Positions 25,396 through 32,633 of a stretch of DNA of 64,000 nucleotides are shown here, piece by piece. This DNA comes from Cesiribacter sp. SM1 (lineage in GTDB: Bacteria; Bacteroidota; Bacteroidia; Cytophagales; Cyclobacteriaceae). Both the position numbers and the translations under genes were made by a program. Every line of letters begins with the position of its first letter. Positions within the stretch are counted from its first letter, which is position 1. The notes under the pieces were generated by a model. That model was not told where the DNA came from. It did not search any database and saw nothing but the letters and a program-made list of their open reading frames with translations. Location: positions 1 through 64,000 of the forward strand of contig NZ_JAHXBU010000093.1 of NCBI RefSeq assembly GCF_020178975.1. Direction: 5' to 3'.

Positions 25396-26793
25396 CTATT
25401 CTTGTTTGGTGGAAATTACCTCCTTAATATCAGAAATAATTTTCTTAGAAAGGTGTTCTGCTGTAGCCTGCGATGCAGATTCTGAATAAATACGAATAAT
25501 AGGCTCTGTGTTAGATTTGCGCAGGTGTACCCATTCGTTCTCAAAATCAATTTTAACACCATCAATGGTATTGATGTCGTGTTTTGAATAGCGCTGCTGG
25601 ATTTCCTGCAGCACACGGTCTACATCAATATCAGGCGTTAGCTCAATTTTATTTTTAGAGATGTGGTAGTTTGGATATTTGGTGCGCAGCATGGCAGCAG
25701 ACTTACCCCATTTAGCCAAATGGCTAAGGAAAAGGGCTATGCCAACCAGGGCATCGCGGCCGTAGTGCAGCTCAGGGTAAATAATACCGCCGTTGCCTTC
25801 GCCACCGATTACAGCACCGGTTTCCTTCATTTTGTCTACCACGTTTACCTCGCCTACAGCTGCAGCGGCATAGCTGCCCTTGTGTTTTTCGGTAACATCG
25901 CGCAGGGCACGAGAGGAAGAAAGGTTAGAAACTGTATTTCCGCCGCCCTGCTGTTCCAGCACATAGTCGGCAACGGCAACCAGGGTATATTCTTCGCCAA
26001 AAGGCTCGCCATCATCGCTGATCAGGGCCAGGCGGTCCACATCCGGGTCTACTACGATGCCCAGGTGGTATTTGCCGTTTTTAATCTCGCGGCAAATGTC
26101 GCCCAGGTGCTCGGGCAGCGGCTCCGGGTTGTGAGGGAACTGACCATTGGGCTCGCAGAAAAGCTGCTTTACCTGCTTAACGCCTAAGGCTTTCAGTAAT
26201 TTAGGTACTGCAATGCCTCCGCTGGAGTTAACCGCATCTACCACCACAGAGAAGTTTTTCTTTTTGATGGCTTCCACATCTACCAGCGGCAGTGCAAGAA
26301 TTTTATTGATGTGCTCATCCAGGTACTGCTCATTCAGCTCGTAATCGCCAAGTTTTTTTACCTCGGCAAAGGTAAAGCTCCTGTCTTCGGCAATTTTAAG
26401 TACTTCCTCGCCATCCTTGGCAGAGATAAACTCACCCTTGCCGTTGAGCAGCTTAAGGGCATTCCATTGCACCGGGTTATGCGAAGCAGTAATGATAATA
26501 CCGCCGCCGGCACCTTCGGCTGTAACAGCCATTTCTACAGTAGGGGTGGTAGACAAGCCAAGATCAACTACACTGATACCCAGGCCCTGCAGGGTGGCAC
26601 TCACCAGCTTGGAGACCATATCTCCCGACGGTCGGGCATCGCGGCCAATCACTATTTTTGAATTGCCACTTTTATCCTTTATCCAACTGCCAAAAGCAGC
26701 TGCAAAGGTTACAACATCTATTGGGGTAAGCGCTTCACCGCTTTGTCCGCCAATAGTTCCTCTAATACCCGAAATTGATTTTATGAGCGCCAC
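25396..26793 (-). CDS. glmM: Phosphoglucosamine mutase / phosphohexomutase
   Basis: Interconverts glucosamine-6-phosphate and glucosamine-1-phosphate for cell-wall precursors, or a related hexose phosphate. The 465-residue alpha-D-phosphohexomutase has the catalytic phosphoserine Ser104 in TASHNP, the Mg-binding loop DPDVDR near residue 255, the sugar-binding loop GEGNGG near 335, and the C-terminal phosphate-binding RKSNTEPIIRIYSES. These motifs do not settle glucosamine versus mannose specificity; GlmM is the better-supported choice for this Bacteroidota group (ALIKSISGIRGTIGG start). The start codon is GTG at 26793, 33 nt after a -7 element. It is the first gene of an operon with the cysteine desulfurase. 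Confidence 0.9.
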   Translation of the reverse strand: MALIKSISGIRGTIGGQSGEALTPIDVVTFAAAFGSWIKDKSGNSKIVIGRDARPSGDMVSKLVSATLQGLGISVVDLGLSTTPTVEMAVTAEGAGGGIIITASHNPVQWNALKLLNGKGEFISAKDGEEVLKIAEDRSFTFAEVKKLGDYELNEQYLDEHINKILALPLVDVEAIKKKNFSVVVDAVNSSGGIAVPKLLKALGVKQVKQLFCEPNGQFPHNPEPLPEHLGDICREIKNGKYHLGIVVDPDVDRLALISDDGEPFGEEYTLVAVADYVLEQQGGGNTVSNLSSSRALRDVTEKHKGSYAAAAVGEVNVVDKMKETGAVIGGEGNGGIIYPELHYGRDALVGIALFLSHLAKWGKSAAMLRTKYPNYHISKNKIELTPDIDVDRVLQEIQQRYSKHDINTIDGVKIDFENEWVHLRKSNTEPIIRIYSESASQATAEHLSKKIISDIKEVISTKQE

Positions 26794-26825
26794 GTAAACT
26801 TTTTACTTAATGGTAAAATGGAGTG

Positions 26826-26833
26826 CAAAGGTA
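26826..26833 (-). promoter_or_regulatory. -7 element of the glmM operon
   Basis: TACCTTTG on the minus strand, an exact TAnnTTTG match, preceded by a T-run (TTTTTTTG) and lying 33 nt before the GTG start. Confidence 0.6.
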
Positions 26834-26928
26834 CAAAAAAATACAGACACCTACGGTAGAAGGCGGTTGGCTTTGCTAAAATTTATTATATTGAATATTG
26901 TAAATATTTAACTGCAGAGGGCTAAATA

Positions 26929-27162
26929 TTAGAATTTTGATAAAACCTTTTCTACTTCGTTTTGCGGTTCTTCATCTTTTCCACAGGCTCCCTCGCCTAC
27001 TTTTTTTCCGCAATAGCCGCAGGTAGCACCTTCTTTATTTAAAAAAGGGCTCTGTGAGGCACAGGTGCCTTTAAACTGTCCGTCTTTTATGAATATAAGC
27101 CTTACTGACATCAAAATGAAAAACAACGCCACAAACCCTATTCCCAACAACAAAGTAGCCAT
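26929..27162 (-). CDS. NqrM-like cysteine-motif membrane protein
   Basis: A 77-residue protein with one N-terminal membrane helix (residues 2-24) and a short soluble part with four cysteines: GTCASQSPF, then ATCGYCGKK and GACGKDEE. A membrane helix followed by K/GxC and a CxxC about 13 residues later is the pattern of NqrM (DUF539), which helps build the Cys-bound iron site of the Na+-translocating NADH:quinone reductase subunits NqrD/E. No nqr or rnf gene is in this window, so it may serve a distant operon. It is divergent from mazG with 74 bp between. An unrelated small membrane metal protein is the alternative. Confidence 0.6.
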   Translation of the reverse strand: MATLLLGIGFVALFFILMSVRLIFIKDGQFKGTCASQSPFLNKEGATCGYCGKKVGEGACGKDEEPQNEVEKVLSKF

Positions 27163-27179
27163 AGTCTTATTTATTTTTA

Positions 27180-27187
27180 CAAATTTA
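27180..27187 (-). promoter_or_regulatory. -7 element of the NqrM-like gene
   Basis: TAAATTTG on the minus strand, an exact TAnnTTTG match, 17 nt before the ATG at 27162. It lies inside the 74-bp divergent interval shared with mazG. Confidence 0.5.
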
Positions 27188-27236
27188 CGCTCTTTATAGT
27201 GAAAACGAATGTTTTTAAAGCAAAGTTTCTAAGCCT

Positions 27237-28067
27237 ATGCCTAAGATAACACCACCGGCCGATGAGCGCCGCCAATATAAACTCGAAGCCTTTGATCGCC
27301 TGCTTACCATTATGGATGAACTGCGCTTAAACTGCCCCTGGGATAAGAAACAAACCCTGGAGAGCCTGCGCCACCTCACCATAGAAGAAACCTATGAATT
27401 ATCGGATGCTATAATTGAACGCGACCTGCAGGAGATTAAAAAAGAGCTGGGTGACCTGATGTTGCACCTGGTATTTTATGCCCGTATTGGCTCCGAAGAA
27501 AAGGCTTTTGATATTGGAGATGTGCTGAACAGTGTGTGTGAAAAGCTCATAAACCGGCACCCGCACATATACGGCGATGTAGAAGCCCACGATGATGAAG
27601 CCGTAAAAGCCAACTGGGAAAAAATTAAGCTAAAGGAAAAGGGAGCTTCCGATGCACCAAAATCTGTGCTGGGCGGTGTACCCCGTACCCTGCCAGCCCT
27701 GGTAAAGGCCATGCGCATACAGGAAAAAGCCCGCGGCGTGGGTTTCGACTGGGAGCGTAAGGAGCAGGTATGGGAAAAGGTAGAAGAGGAGATGCAGGAG
27801 TTCAAAGAAGAGTTCAATGCGGCCGGCGATAAGCCCATTGACCAGGAGAAGGCGCAGTCTGAATTCGGCGATCTGCTATTCTCCCTGATTAATTATGCCC
27901 GCTTTGCAAATATCAATCCCGAAGAGGCGCTGGAGCGTACTAATAAAAAATTCATACGCCGCTTTCAGTACCTGGAGCAGGCCGCTGCCAAAGCAGGCAA
28001 AAGCCTATCAGACATGACACTGGCCGAGATGGATGTGTACTGGGACGAAGCCAAAAAATGGGGTTAA
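27237..28067 (+). CDS. mazG: Nucleoside triphosphate pyrophosphohydrolase MazG
   Basis: Removes pyrophosphate from (d)NTPs, including non-canonical ones. The 276-residue protein has two MazG domains, as in E. coli MazG. The first carries the metal-binding helix pairs WDKKQTLESLRHLTIEETYELSDAI and ELGDLMLHLVFYARI (ExxE...ExxD pattern); the second repeats it as WEKVEEEMQEFKEEF and EFGDLLFSLINYARF. The DMTLAEMDVYWDEAK end is typical. The ATG at 27237 has no strong ribosome binding site. It is transcribed alone and ends in a terminator; the M56-TonB gene is convergent. Confidence 0.95.
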   Translation: MPKITPPADERRQYKLEAFDRLLTIMDELRLNCPWDKKQTLESLRHLTIEETYELSDAIIERDLQEIKKELGDLMLHLVFYARIGSEEKAFDIGDVLNSVCEKLINRHPHIYGDVEAHDDEAVKANWEKIKLKEKGASDAPKSVLGGVPRTLPALVKAMRIQEKARGVGFDWERKEQVWEKVEEEMQEFKEEFNAAGDKPIDQEKAQSEFGDLLFSLINYARFANINPEEALERTNKKFIRRFQYLEQAAAKAGKSLSDMTLAEMDVYWDEAKKWG

Positions 28068-28072
28068 TGCAG

Positions 28073-28100
28073 AAAGGCTGGTGCTATACCGGCCTTTTTT
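28073..28100 (+). terminator. Terminator after mazG
   Basis: AAAGGC-T-GGT pairs with ACC-G-GCCTTT (one G-T wobble) around GCTAT, followed by a T-run, starting 6 nt after the mazG stop. Confidence 0.75.
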
Positions 28101-28143
28101 CTGCTCCCTACATTTAGGGTAGAGATTAAAGAGAAACCAAAAA

Positions 28144-29559
28144 TTAGCAGGCGTCCGCTGCAGGTGCTTTCATCATGCCCTGAAATAAAACAGAGGTATG
28201 CTTTTTGATGCTCTTCTCTTTTGTAGCATCTTTCAGAATGAATTTCACAGGAAGTATTTTTCTTTGCTTCACAGTATTTCCCCTCTGTTTTGCCGGGGTC
28301 CACTTAGTGGCTTCTATTACACGTATGGCCTCATCTTCCAATCCATAGCCAATCATTCGTTCTTTGACCGGCTCTGCAGAAGCTACATTTCCGTTTTCGT
28401 CTACGACAAACCTGATATAGACTGTCCCCTCAACTTTTTCCGCTAGTGCTTCTTCCGGGTAGTTTATGTGGCTGAACAGCTGCTGATAAAAAGCGGCCAT
28501 ACCTTCTATTGGCATTGCCTCTTCTTCTACGATATTATAAATACCTGTAGCATCCGGAATAACTGCTGCTATATCGGCTTTTGAAGGATTCTCAGGCATT
28601 TCTGCAGGTGGCGGTGGTGGTAGCATTTCATATACCTCCGTAGCATTCGTCGGGCTAGACGAAACCTGCTCTACTTGCTCTTCACAAGCTATGAAAGCAA
28701 TAAGTGCAGTAGCAAACAGAGAAGTGACAGTAATACGCCATTTCGAGCTGGGTAAGGTGTGTTTTTTGATCATACGAATTCTGTTTATGGTGAATGATTG
28801 AAAAAATGTGCTGCTTAGGGGGAGACCTGCCGCAGCCAGACCTTCTTTTGCCATGAGTGCTATGTATGTTGTTTCGGTACCGGAGGTTTTGATAACAGCG
28901 GCATCGGCCAGGTGCTCATGGGTCTGGCGCAGGGCATTGTTCAGGAGATAGATGCCCGGATGGAACCACAGCACTACCTGAACCAGCTCGGCCAGCAGCA
29001 CATCTGCTGAATGTAGCTCCCGGGCATGTGCCTGCTCGTGCTGCAGTACCAGGCTATACTCTTCTGCCGTAGCTATGTGAGTTTTATTAATCACCAGGTA
29101 GTGGAAAAATGAAAAAGTGGGATGCGCTCCCTCGGAATGGCTTAGTAGAAACTGCTCTGGTGTAGATTGAAAAGAGAGCTTATTTAGCATAGAGCGGAGC
29201 TTCACCAGCCGTACCAGGAATAGCAGCAAAGCAATGCTACTGCCTGTTAGATAGAGTGCGAAAAGCAGTGATAGGGCAGAAGATGCATTATTAGTCTGCT
29301 GTGGTGAAAGTACTAGTTCAGGCAGGTATTGTTCCACCTGTGTGATAGAGAGCGTAGTACCTGCAATTTCAGCATTAGCGGGCAATATGGTGCTGATTAT
29401 GGCTACAAAAGGGTGCAGCAGGCATAACAGCAGGCTACCAACAAGATAAAAGCGGGTAAATCGCAGCAGCTTCTGGTTCTGCAACAATAAGAAGTAGCCC
29501 AGCGCCAGCAGCAGCAAAAGCCAGCTGCTCGTGATCAGGTAGTTAAAAAGGCTATTCAT
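28144..29559 (-). CDS. BlaR1/MecR1-type M56 peptidase fused to a TonB C-terminal domain
   Basis: A 471-residue membrane protein. Residues 1-120 give three membrane helices, residues 140-270 the M56 peptidase domain with zinc motif HEQAH at 174-178 and a second His/Glu block HEHLADAAV near 214, then a fourth helix about 276-291 that ends in FIAC followed by EEQ, which resembles a lipobox (Cys292). A Pro-rich linker (LPPPPPAEMPENP) leads to a TonB_C domain at about 370-455 (YPEEALAEKVEGTVYIRFVVDENG). The penicillin-sensing domain of true BlaR1 is absent. Relatives cleave the partner repressor on receiving an envelope signal. The start overlaps the end of the blaI-like gene by 8 bp, so the two are translationally coupled. 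Confidence 0.92.
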   Translation of the reverse strand: MNSLFNYLITSSWLLLLLALGYFLLLQNQKLLRFTRFYLVGSLLLCLLHPFVAIISTILPANAEIAGTTLSITQVEQYLPELVLSPQQTNNASSALSLLFALYLTGSSIALLLFLVRLVKLRSMLNKLSFQSTPEQFLLSHSEGAHPTFSFFHYLVINKTHIATAEEYSLVLQHEQAHARELHSADVLLAELVQVVLWFHPGIYLLNNALRQTHEHLADAAVIKTSGTETTYIALMAKEGLAAAGLPLSSTFFQSFTINRIRMIKKHTLPSSKWRITVTSLFATALIAFIACEEQVEQVSSSPTNATEVYEMLPPPPPAEMPENPSKADIAAVIPDATGIYNIVEEEAMPIEGMAAFYQQLFSHINYPEEALAEKVEGTVYIRFVVDENGNVASAEPVKERMIGYGLEDEAIRVIEATKWTPAKQRGNTVKQRKILPVKFILKDATKEKSIKKHTSVLFQGMMKAPAADAC

Positions 29560-29932
29560 CTTCGTTCGGGTTAGAGATGTCTTTCTTTGCGTGCTTCAGC
29601 AACTCCTCCAGCTCCTGTACATCCAGGTCGTTGTCCTTGGCAAAAAAACTCACCAGCTTTTGAAATGAGCCGCCAAAGTAATTCGATACCATGCTCCTGA
29701 GGTAGAATGAGCGGTACTCATCTTTGCCAATGATGGGGAAATACTGGTATGTTTTTCCAAAAGCCTCGTGGCCCACAAAGCCTTTCGTTTCCAGTATTCT
29801 GATGATGGTCGACACCGTATTATAGGCAGGTCTTGGTTCGGGCATTCCTGCTACAATATCTTTGACAAACGCTTTTTCCAGCTTCCATAGATGCTGCATT
29901 ACCTGCTCTTCTGCTTTTGTTAATTCTTTCAT
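29552..29932 (-). CDS. BlaI/MecI-family transcriptional repressor
   Basis: A 126-residue winged-helix repressor. The N-terminal domain (residues 1-75) reads LTKAEEQVMQHLWKLEKAFVKDIV and RPAYNTVSTIIRILETKGFVGHEAFGKTYQY, the signature of BlaI/MecI/CopY proteins; the C-terminal half (SNYFGGSFQKLVSFFAK and LEELLKHAKKD) is the dimerisation helix pair. Partner is the M56-TonB membrane protein encoded next, which probably inactivates it by proteolysis. Two palindromes immediately upstream (29966-29979 and 29983-30002) are its likely operators, so the pair would be autoregulated. Other targets are not proven, though the desaturase promoter has a related repeat. No beta-lactamase gene is near, so the regulon is probably not antibiotic resistance. 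Confidence 0.92.
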   Translation of the reverse strand: MKELTKAEEQVMQHLWKLEKAFVKDIVAGMPEPRPAYNTVSTIIRILETKGFVGHEAFGKTYQYFPIIGKDEYRSFYLRSMVSNYFGGSFQKLVSFFAKDNDLDVQELEELLKHAKKDISNPNEDE

Positions 29933-29965
29933 ATACAGTGCTGTAATTCTTACTTCATTAAATCT

Positions 29966-29979
29966 ACTAAAATTTTAGT
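29966..29979. promoter_or_regulatory. Palindromic operator 1 upstream of the blaI-like gene
   Basis: ACTAAAATTTTAGT is a perfect 14-bp palindrome (half-site ACTAA, 4-bp centre). It abuts a -7-like octamer on the minus strand (TAGATTTA, 29959-29966, seven of eight matches to TAnnTTTG), as expected for an autorepressor site. Confidence 0.7.
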
Positions 29980-29982
29980 TTA

Positions 29983-30002
29983 ACAACTAAATAATTAGTT
30001 GT
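29983..30002. promoter_or_regulatory. Palindromic operator 2 upstream of the blaI-like gene
   Basis: ACAACTAA-ATAA-TTAGTTGT has perfect 8-bp arms and the same ACTAA-n4-TTAGT core as operator 1. The two centres are 20 bp apart, close to two turns of B-DNA, so two dimers could bind the same face. Confidence 0.72.
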
Positions 30003-30382
30003 AAATGTTTAAAGAGATCTGAATTTTAATTTCAGCCTTTTTTGTTTTTCCCTAACAATTATCTTATGTATATTGATGTTGGTGCTCAAATCACAATGCT
30101 GCTGGTATAGAATCTGTTTTTTAGGGAGTGAGTAGTGAGGTGAGGAGCAGGTAAATGGAGGTGAACCATTTTTTTCTCACTCTTGAATCTTTAACATAGG
30201 ATAGGCACTGACACAGGATAGGTAGTAAGCTGGAAGAAGCAGTGTGAATAGGGTGATGGGGGGGAGAGCCTTATATGTTTGGTACAGTACTAAGTTGGTT
30301 GAATAGTGCTGCCTGAATGGAAAATGAGAAATAGCTTTTAATACGCTGGAATAAATTTTTATGGTTTGTAACCCCCACCATT
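30003..30382. other. Intergenic stretch without a recognisable gene
   Basis: These 380 bp, between the blaI operators and a plus-strand barrel gene, contain no convincing frame. Seen in it: a GAGT-rich patch (TTAGGGAGTGAGTAGTGAGG near 30121), a direct repeat of AGGATAGG near 30197 and 30217, a run of seven G near 30258, and an exact -7 element TATGTTTG at 30274-30281, about 100 bp before the next ATG. Confidence 0.4.
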
Positions 30383-30940
30383 ATGAAGCTCCATCCCTAC
30401 AGATTCTTTTTGTGCACCGCTTTTATCCTATTGCTCTTTACTCTTCCCCTGATGGCTCAGAAAGAGGCAGCACCCATTACAGCCAACAGGGCCTTATACC
30501 TGGAGCTGGGCGGTAATGGCATTTACTATTCTGTAAACTATGAGCAGATATTCTTTCAAAAGGGAAGCTTTAGGGCTGCTGCAAGAATAGGTGTTAGTGC
30601 AGCGCCCAGGAGAGTAGCAGCTAAAAACTACTTCTCGGCCAGTATTCCGCTTGAAGTTACTGCGTTCTGGGGGCGCAAAAATCACTTTGCAGAGCTGGGA
30701 GTGGGGTATACGCCCTGGTTGCTCCCCGATACCAGGTTTAACTTAAGCAGGGCAGAGCTTGAGTATGAATCCTACAAAGTAACCTCTATAGTGCCTTTCA
30801 GGATAGGGTACCGGTACCAAAAATCGGAAGGGGGCTTCTTCTTCAGAATTGCCTACATGCCAACACTAGATTTTACAGCCGATAGGAACAGCGCCCTGGT
30901 GCCCCTGTTTGGTGGCATCAGCATTGGCAAAAGCTTTTAG
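30383..30940 (+). CDS. Exported protein, probable outer-membrane beta-barrel
   Basis: A 185-residue protein of unknown function. A signal peptide (residues 1-25, ending LPLMAQ) is followed by alternating strands rich in aromatic and Gly residues: YLELGGNGIYYSVNYEQIF, AELGVGYTPWLLP, SIVPFRIGYRYQK and FFFRIAYMPTLDF, closing with GGISIGKSF, whose terminal Phe is the usual barrel-insertion signal. About eight strands would fit. I do not recognise a family. It converges with the CrtA-like gene and the two reading frames overlap by 4 bp at their stop codons. Confidence 0.65.
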   Translation: MKLHPYRFFLCTAFILLLFTLPLMAQKEAAPITANRALYLELGGNGIYYSVNYEQIFFQKGSFRAAARIGVSAAPRRVAAKNYFSASIPLEVTAFWGRKNHFAELGVGYTPWLLPDTRFNLSRAELEYESYKVTSIVPFRIGYRYQKSEGGFFFRIAYMPTLDFTADRNSALVPLFGGISIGKSF

Positions 30941-31686
30941 TACGGGTTGCTTGCTGCAATGTTCTGCAGCGGATTTTTTCCGCCCAGGGTGCCCCATGAT
31001 TGTAGGGGCCTGAAGCGCGCAAAGAGTTCTTCGCTGTACCAGTTTCGCTGGCGTGTTTTGGCCACTACCTCCCGGTGCTCCTTCATTTTATAGGCAAAGT
31101 TATCTACACTTTGTGTATCCTTCCATAGGCTAAATGTGGCCTGCTGCACAATGGGCAGCTCTCCAATGCCGGTTTTAACCAGCAGACCGGGAGCAGTATC
31201 TGTAGTCTGGCTAACAGGGGGCACATGCTTTAGAAACTCCAGTAAACGTGGCAGCCTTATGGCAGCCCTGGTTAGTACCGCTACGGGTTCGTGTGCCTGC
31301 AGGGGATCGGCCAGGGGAGTAAAAGGATTGTTGCCGGCCCAGGCGCCTTTAGAAACAACCGGCTGCATCAGCACCGACCATACTTCCTTGCTCCTTTGTT
31401 GAAGGCCCTGTGCCAGCAGCGATACCTTCATGAAATTATGGGCATCTTCCGCTCTCTGCCAGCAGGTGAGCAGGGCATACTGCCTCAGGTTAGGGAGTAA
31501 GAAACCCCTGCCTCCCCCGGTACCCAGCATCAAACCAAAAGGCATGCGTTCGCTGGTGGTAAGCAGCCTGGAATAAGTGCCCATGGTTTTAAAAGCCCAG
31601 AATTTGTTACCCTCCCTAAGCTGAAAAAGAGAAAACAGCACCCAGGGAGGAGATACGGAAAAAGGATGGCGTGAAGAAAAAGTCAT
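30937..31686 (-). CDS. CrtA-like (spheroidene monooxygenase family) carotenoid oxygenase
   Basis: A 249-residue protein resembling CrtA, the haem-dependent oxygenase that makes 2-keto groups on acyclic carotenoids. The supporting features are the order of conserved blocks: FKTMGTYSRLLTTSERMPFGLMLGTGGG, the RQYALLTCWQRAEDAHNFM segment, WAGNNPFTPL, PVAVLTRAAIRLPRLLEFLKHVP, and the C-terminal ATFSLWKDTQSVDNFAYKMKEH with the conserved histidine near residue 205. It stands alone; no crtB, crtI or other carotenoid gene is in the window, so the substrate carotenoid is inferred only. It faces an unrecognised secreted protein across a 117-bp divergent interval. Confidence 0.72.
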   Translation of the reverse strand: MTFSSRHPFSVSPPWVLFSLFQLREGNKFWAFKTMGTYSRLLTTSERMPFGLMLGTGGGRGFLLPNLRQYALLTCWQRAEDAHNFMKVSLLAQGLQQRSKEVWSVLMQPVVSKGAWAGNNPFTPLADPLQAHEPVAVLTRAAIRLPRLLEFLKHVPPVSQTTDTAPGLLVKTGIGELPIVQQATFSLWKDTQSVDNFAYKMKEHREVVAKTRQRNWYSEELFARFRPLQSWGTLGGKNPLQNIAASNPY

Positions 31687-31721
31687 GTTACAATAGAACG
31701 CCGGAGCTGATATGCATGTTT

Positions 31722-31735
31722 ATGAACAAATTCAT
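31722..31735. promoter_or_regulatory. Palindrome in the divergent interval upstream of the CrtA-like gene
   Basis: ATGAA-CAAA-TTCAT, a perfect 5-bp inverted repeat flanked by two CATGTTT copies, lies in the 117-bp region between the CrtA-like gene and the plus-strand secreted-protein gene. It could be a shared operator; its small size makes chance possible. Confidence 0.3.
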
Positions 31736-31803
31736 GTTTGATAAAAATAGCACGTTTTTTGCAGCGTTTGCGTTAATATTGAAACACAAAAGGCTTATTT
31801 TCT

Positions 31804-32523
31804 ATGACTCATATAAAGCAACTGCTTGTGCTGTTTGTATTGTGCCTGCTTACAGTTACTGCAACGGCACAGATGAACCGCGACATGTGGTTTAAAGGCA
31901 CTGTAGAGCTGGAAGGAGGAGAGCGCCTTTCAGGAAAACTCAGCTATTATTCAGATTTTAAAGCAGCACTGCTGCAAATCCAAACAGGTGGCAAAACTCT
32001 CTCTTACGATGCCAACCAGGTGGTTTCCTTCAGGTTCTACGACGAAGAGCTGGGCATAACCCGTACATTTTACTCCCTGCCCTACTCGCCAGGCGATAGC
32101 AGGCACCAGGTAATGCTGTTTTTTGAAGCGCTGCTGGAGGGCGGGCATTTATCTGCACTAAGCAAAACAGAATTCAGAACAGAAACCAGGCATAATAATA
32201 TGCCCTACACCTATAGAGGCTACTACATTCCAACCTGGTACGACAGAACCAGTATGCGTAATTATACAATAGTGGTGCCTTACGAAACGCTTTACCTGGT
32301 AACGCCTAACAGCTCTATTGAACCTTACAGCATGCCTACCTCAATGGCCAGCAAAGAGGTAAGGTTCAGAAAACCTGATCCGGAATTGTTCATGAGGCTG
32401 GTAAAGGATCGCCGGGCACAGGTAGAGGCCTACATTGAAAAAAATAAACTGGACATTCGCAGGCGCTCTGATTTGCTGCATGCCATTAACTACTATAACC
32501 AGATCAAAGACCAGTCGCAGTAA
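31804..32523 (+). CDS. Unrecognised secreted protein (239 aa)
   Basis: A protein with a clean signal peptide (residues 1-23, LFVLCLLTVTATAQ) and no further membrane segment. The mature part opens with a small beta region (FKGTVELEGGERLSGKLSYY) that resembles the start of many Bacteroidota exported proteins, followed by a stretch with many aromatic residues (YRGYYIPTWYDRTSM) and a basic helical C-terminus (RLVKDRRAQVEAYIEKNKLDIRRRSD). I do not recognise the family. It is transcribed alone and closes with a strong terminator. It is divergent from the CrtA-like gene, but no functional link is shown. Confidence 0.7.
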   Translation: MTHIKQLLVLFVLCLLTVTATAQMNRDMWFKGTVELEGGERLSGKLSYYSDFKAALLQIQTGGKTLSYDANQVVSFRFYDEELGITRTFYSLPYSPGDSRHQVMLFFEALLEGGHLSALSKTEFRTETRHNNMPYTYRGYYIPTWYDRTSMRNYTIVVPYETLYLVTPNSSIEPYSMPTSMASKEVRFRKPDPELFMRLVKDRRAQVEAYIEKNKLDIRRRSDLLHAINYYNQIKDQSQ

Positions 32524-32568
32524 AAATTAGCTGTAGTCACTTAGTTTTTAGGCTGGTGGTCTTATATG

Positions 32569-32609
32569 AACAAAGCAGAAAGGTGCTTCCTTTCTGCTTT
32601 GTTTTTTTA
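32569..32609 (+). terminator. Strong rho-independent terminator
   Basis: AACAAAGCAGAAAGG pairs perfectly with CCTTTCTGCTTTGTT around TGCTT and is followed by a T-run; it sits between the convergent secreted-protein gene and the homogentisate dioxygenase gene and may serve both. Confidence 0.9.
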
Positions 32610-32633
32610 GAGATACATGAATCTTATTCTTGA

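Noticed and set aside
27180-27236. Riboswitch in the divergent mazG leader
   Set aside because: Only about 50 bp is available and no conserved fold or motif was seen.
30120-30250. Small RNA gene in the 30.0-30.4 kb interval
   Set aside because: No stable hairpin plus terminator was visible, only simple repeats and G runs.
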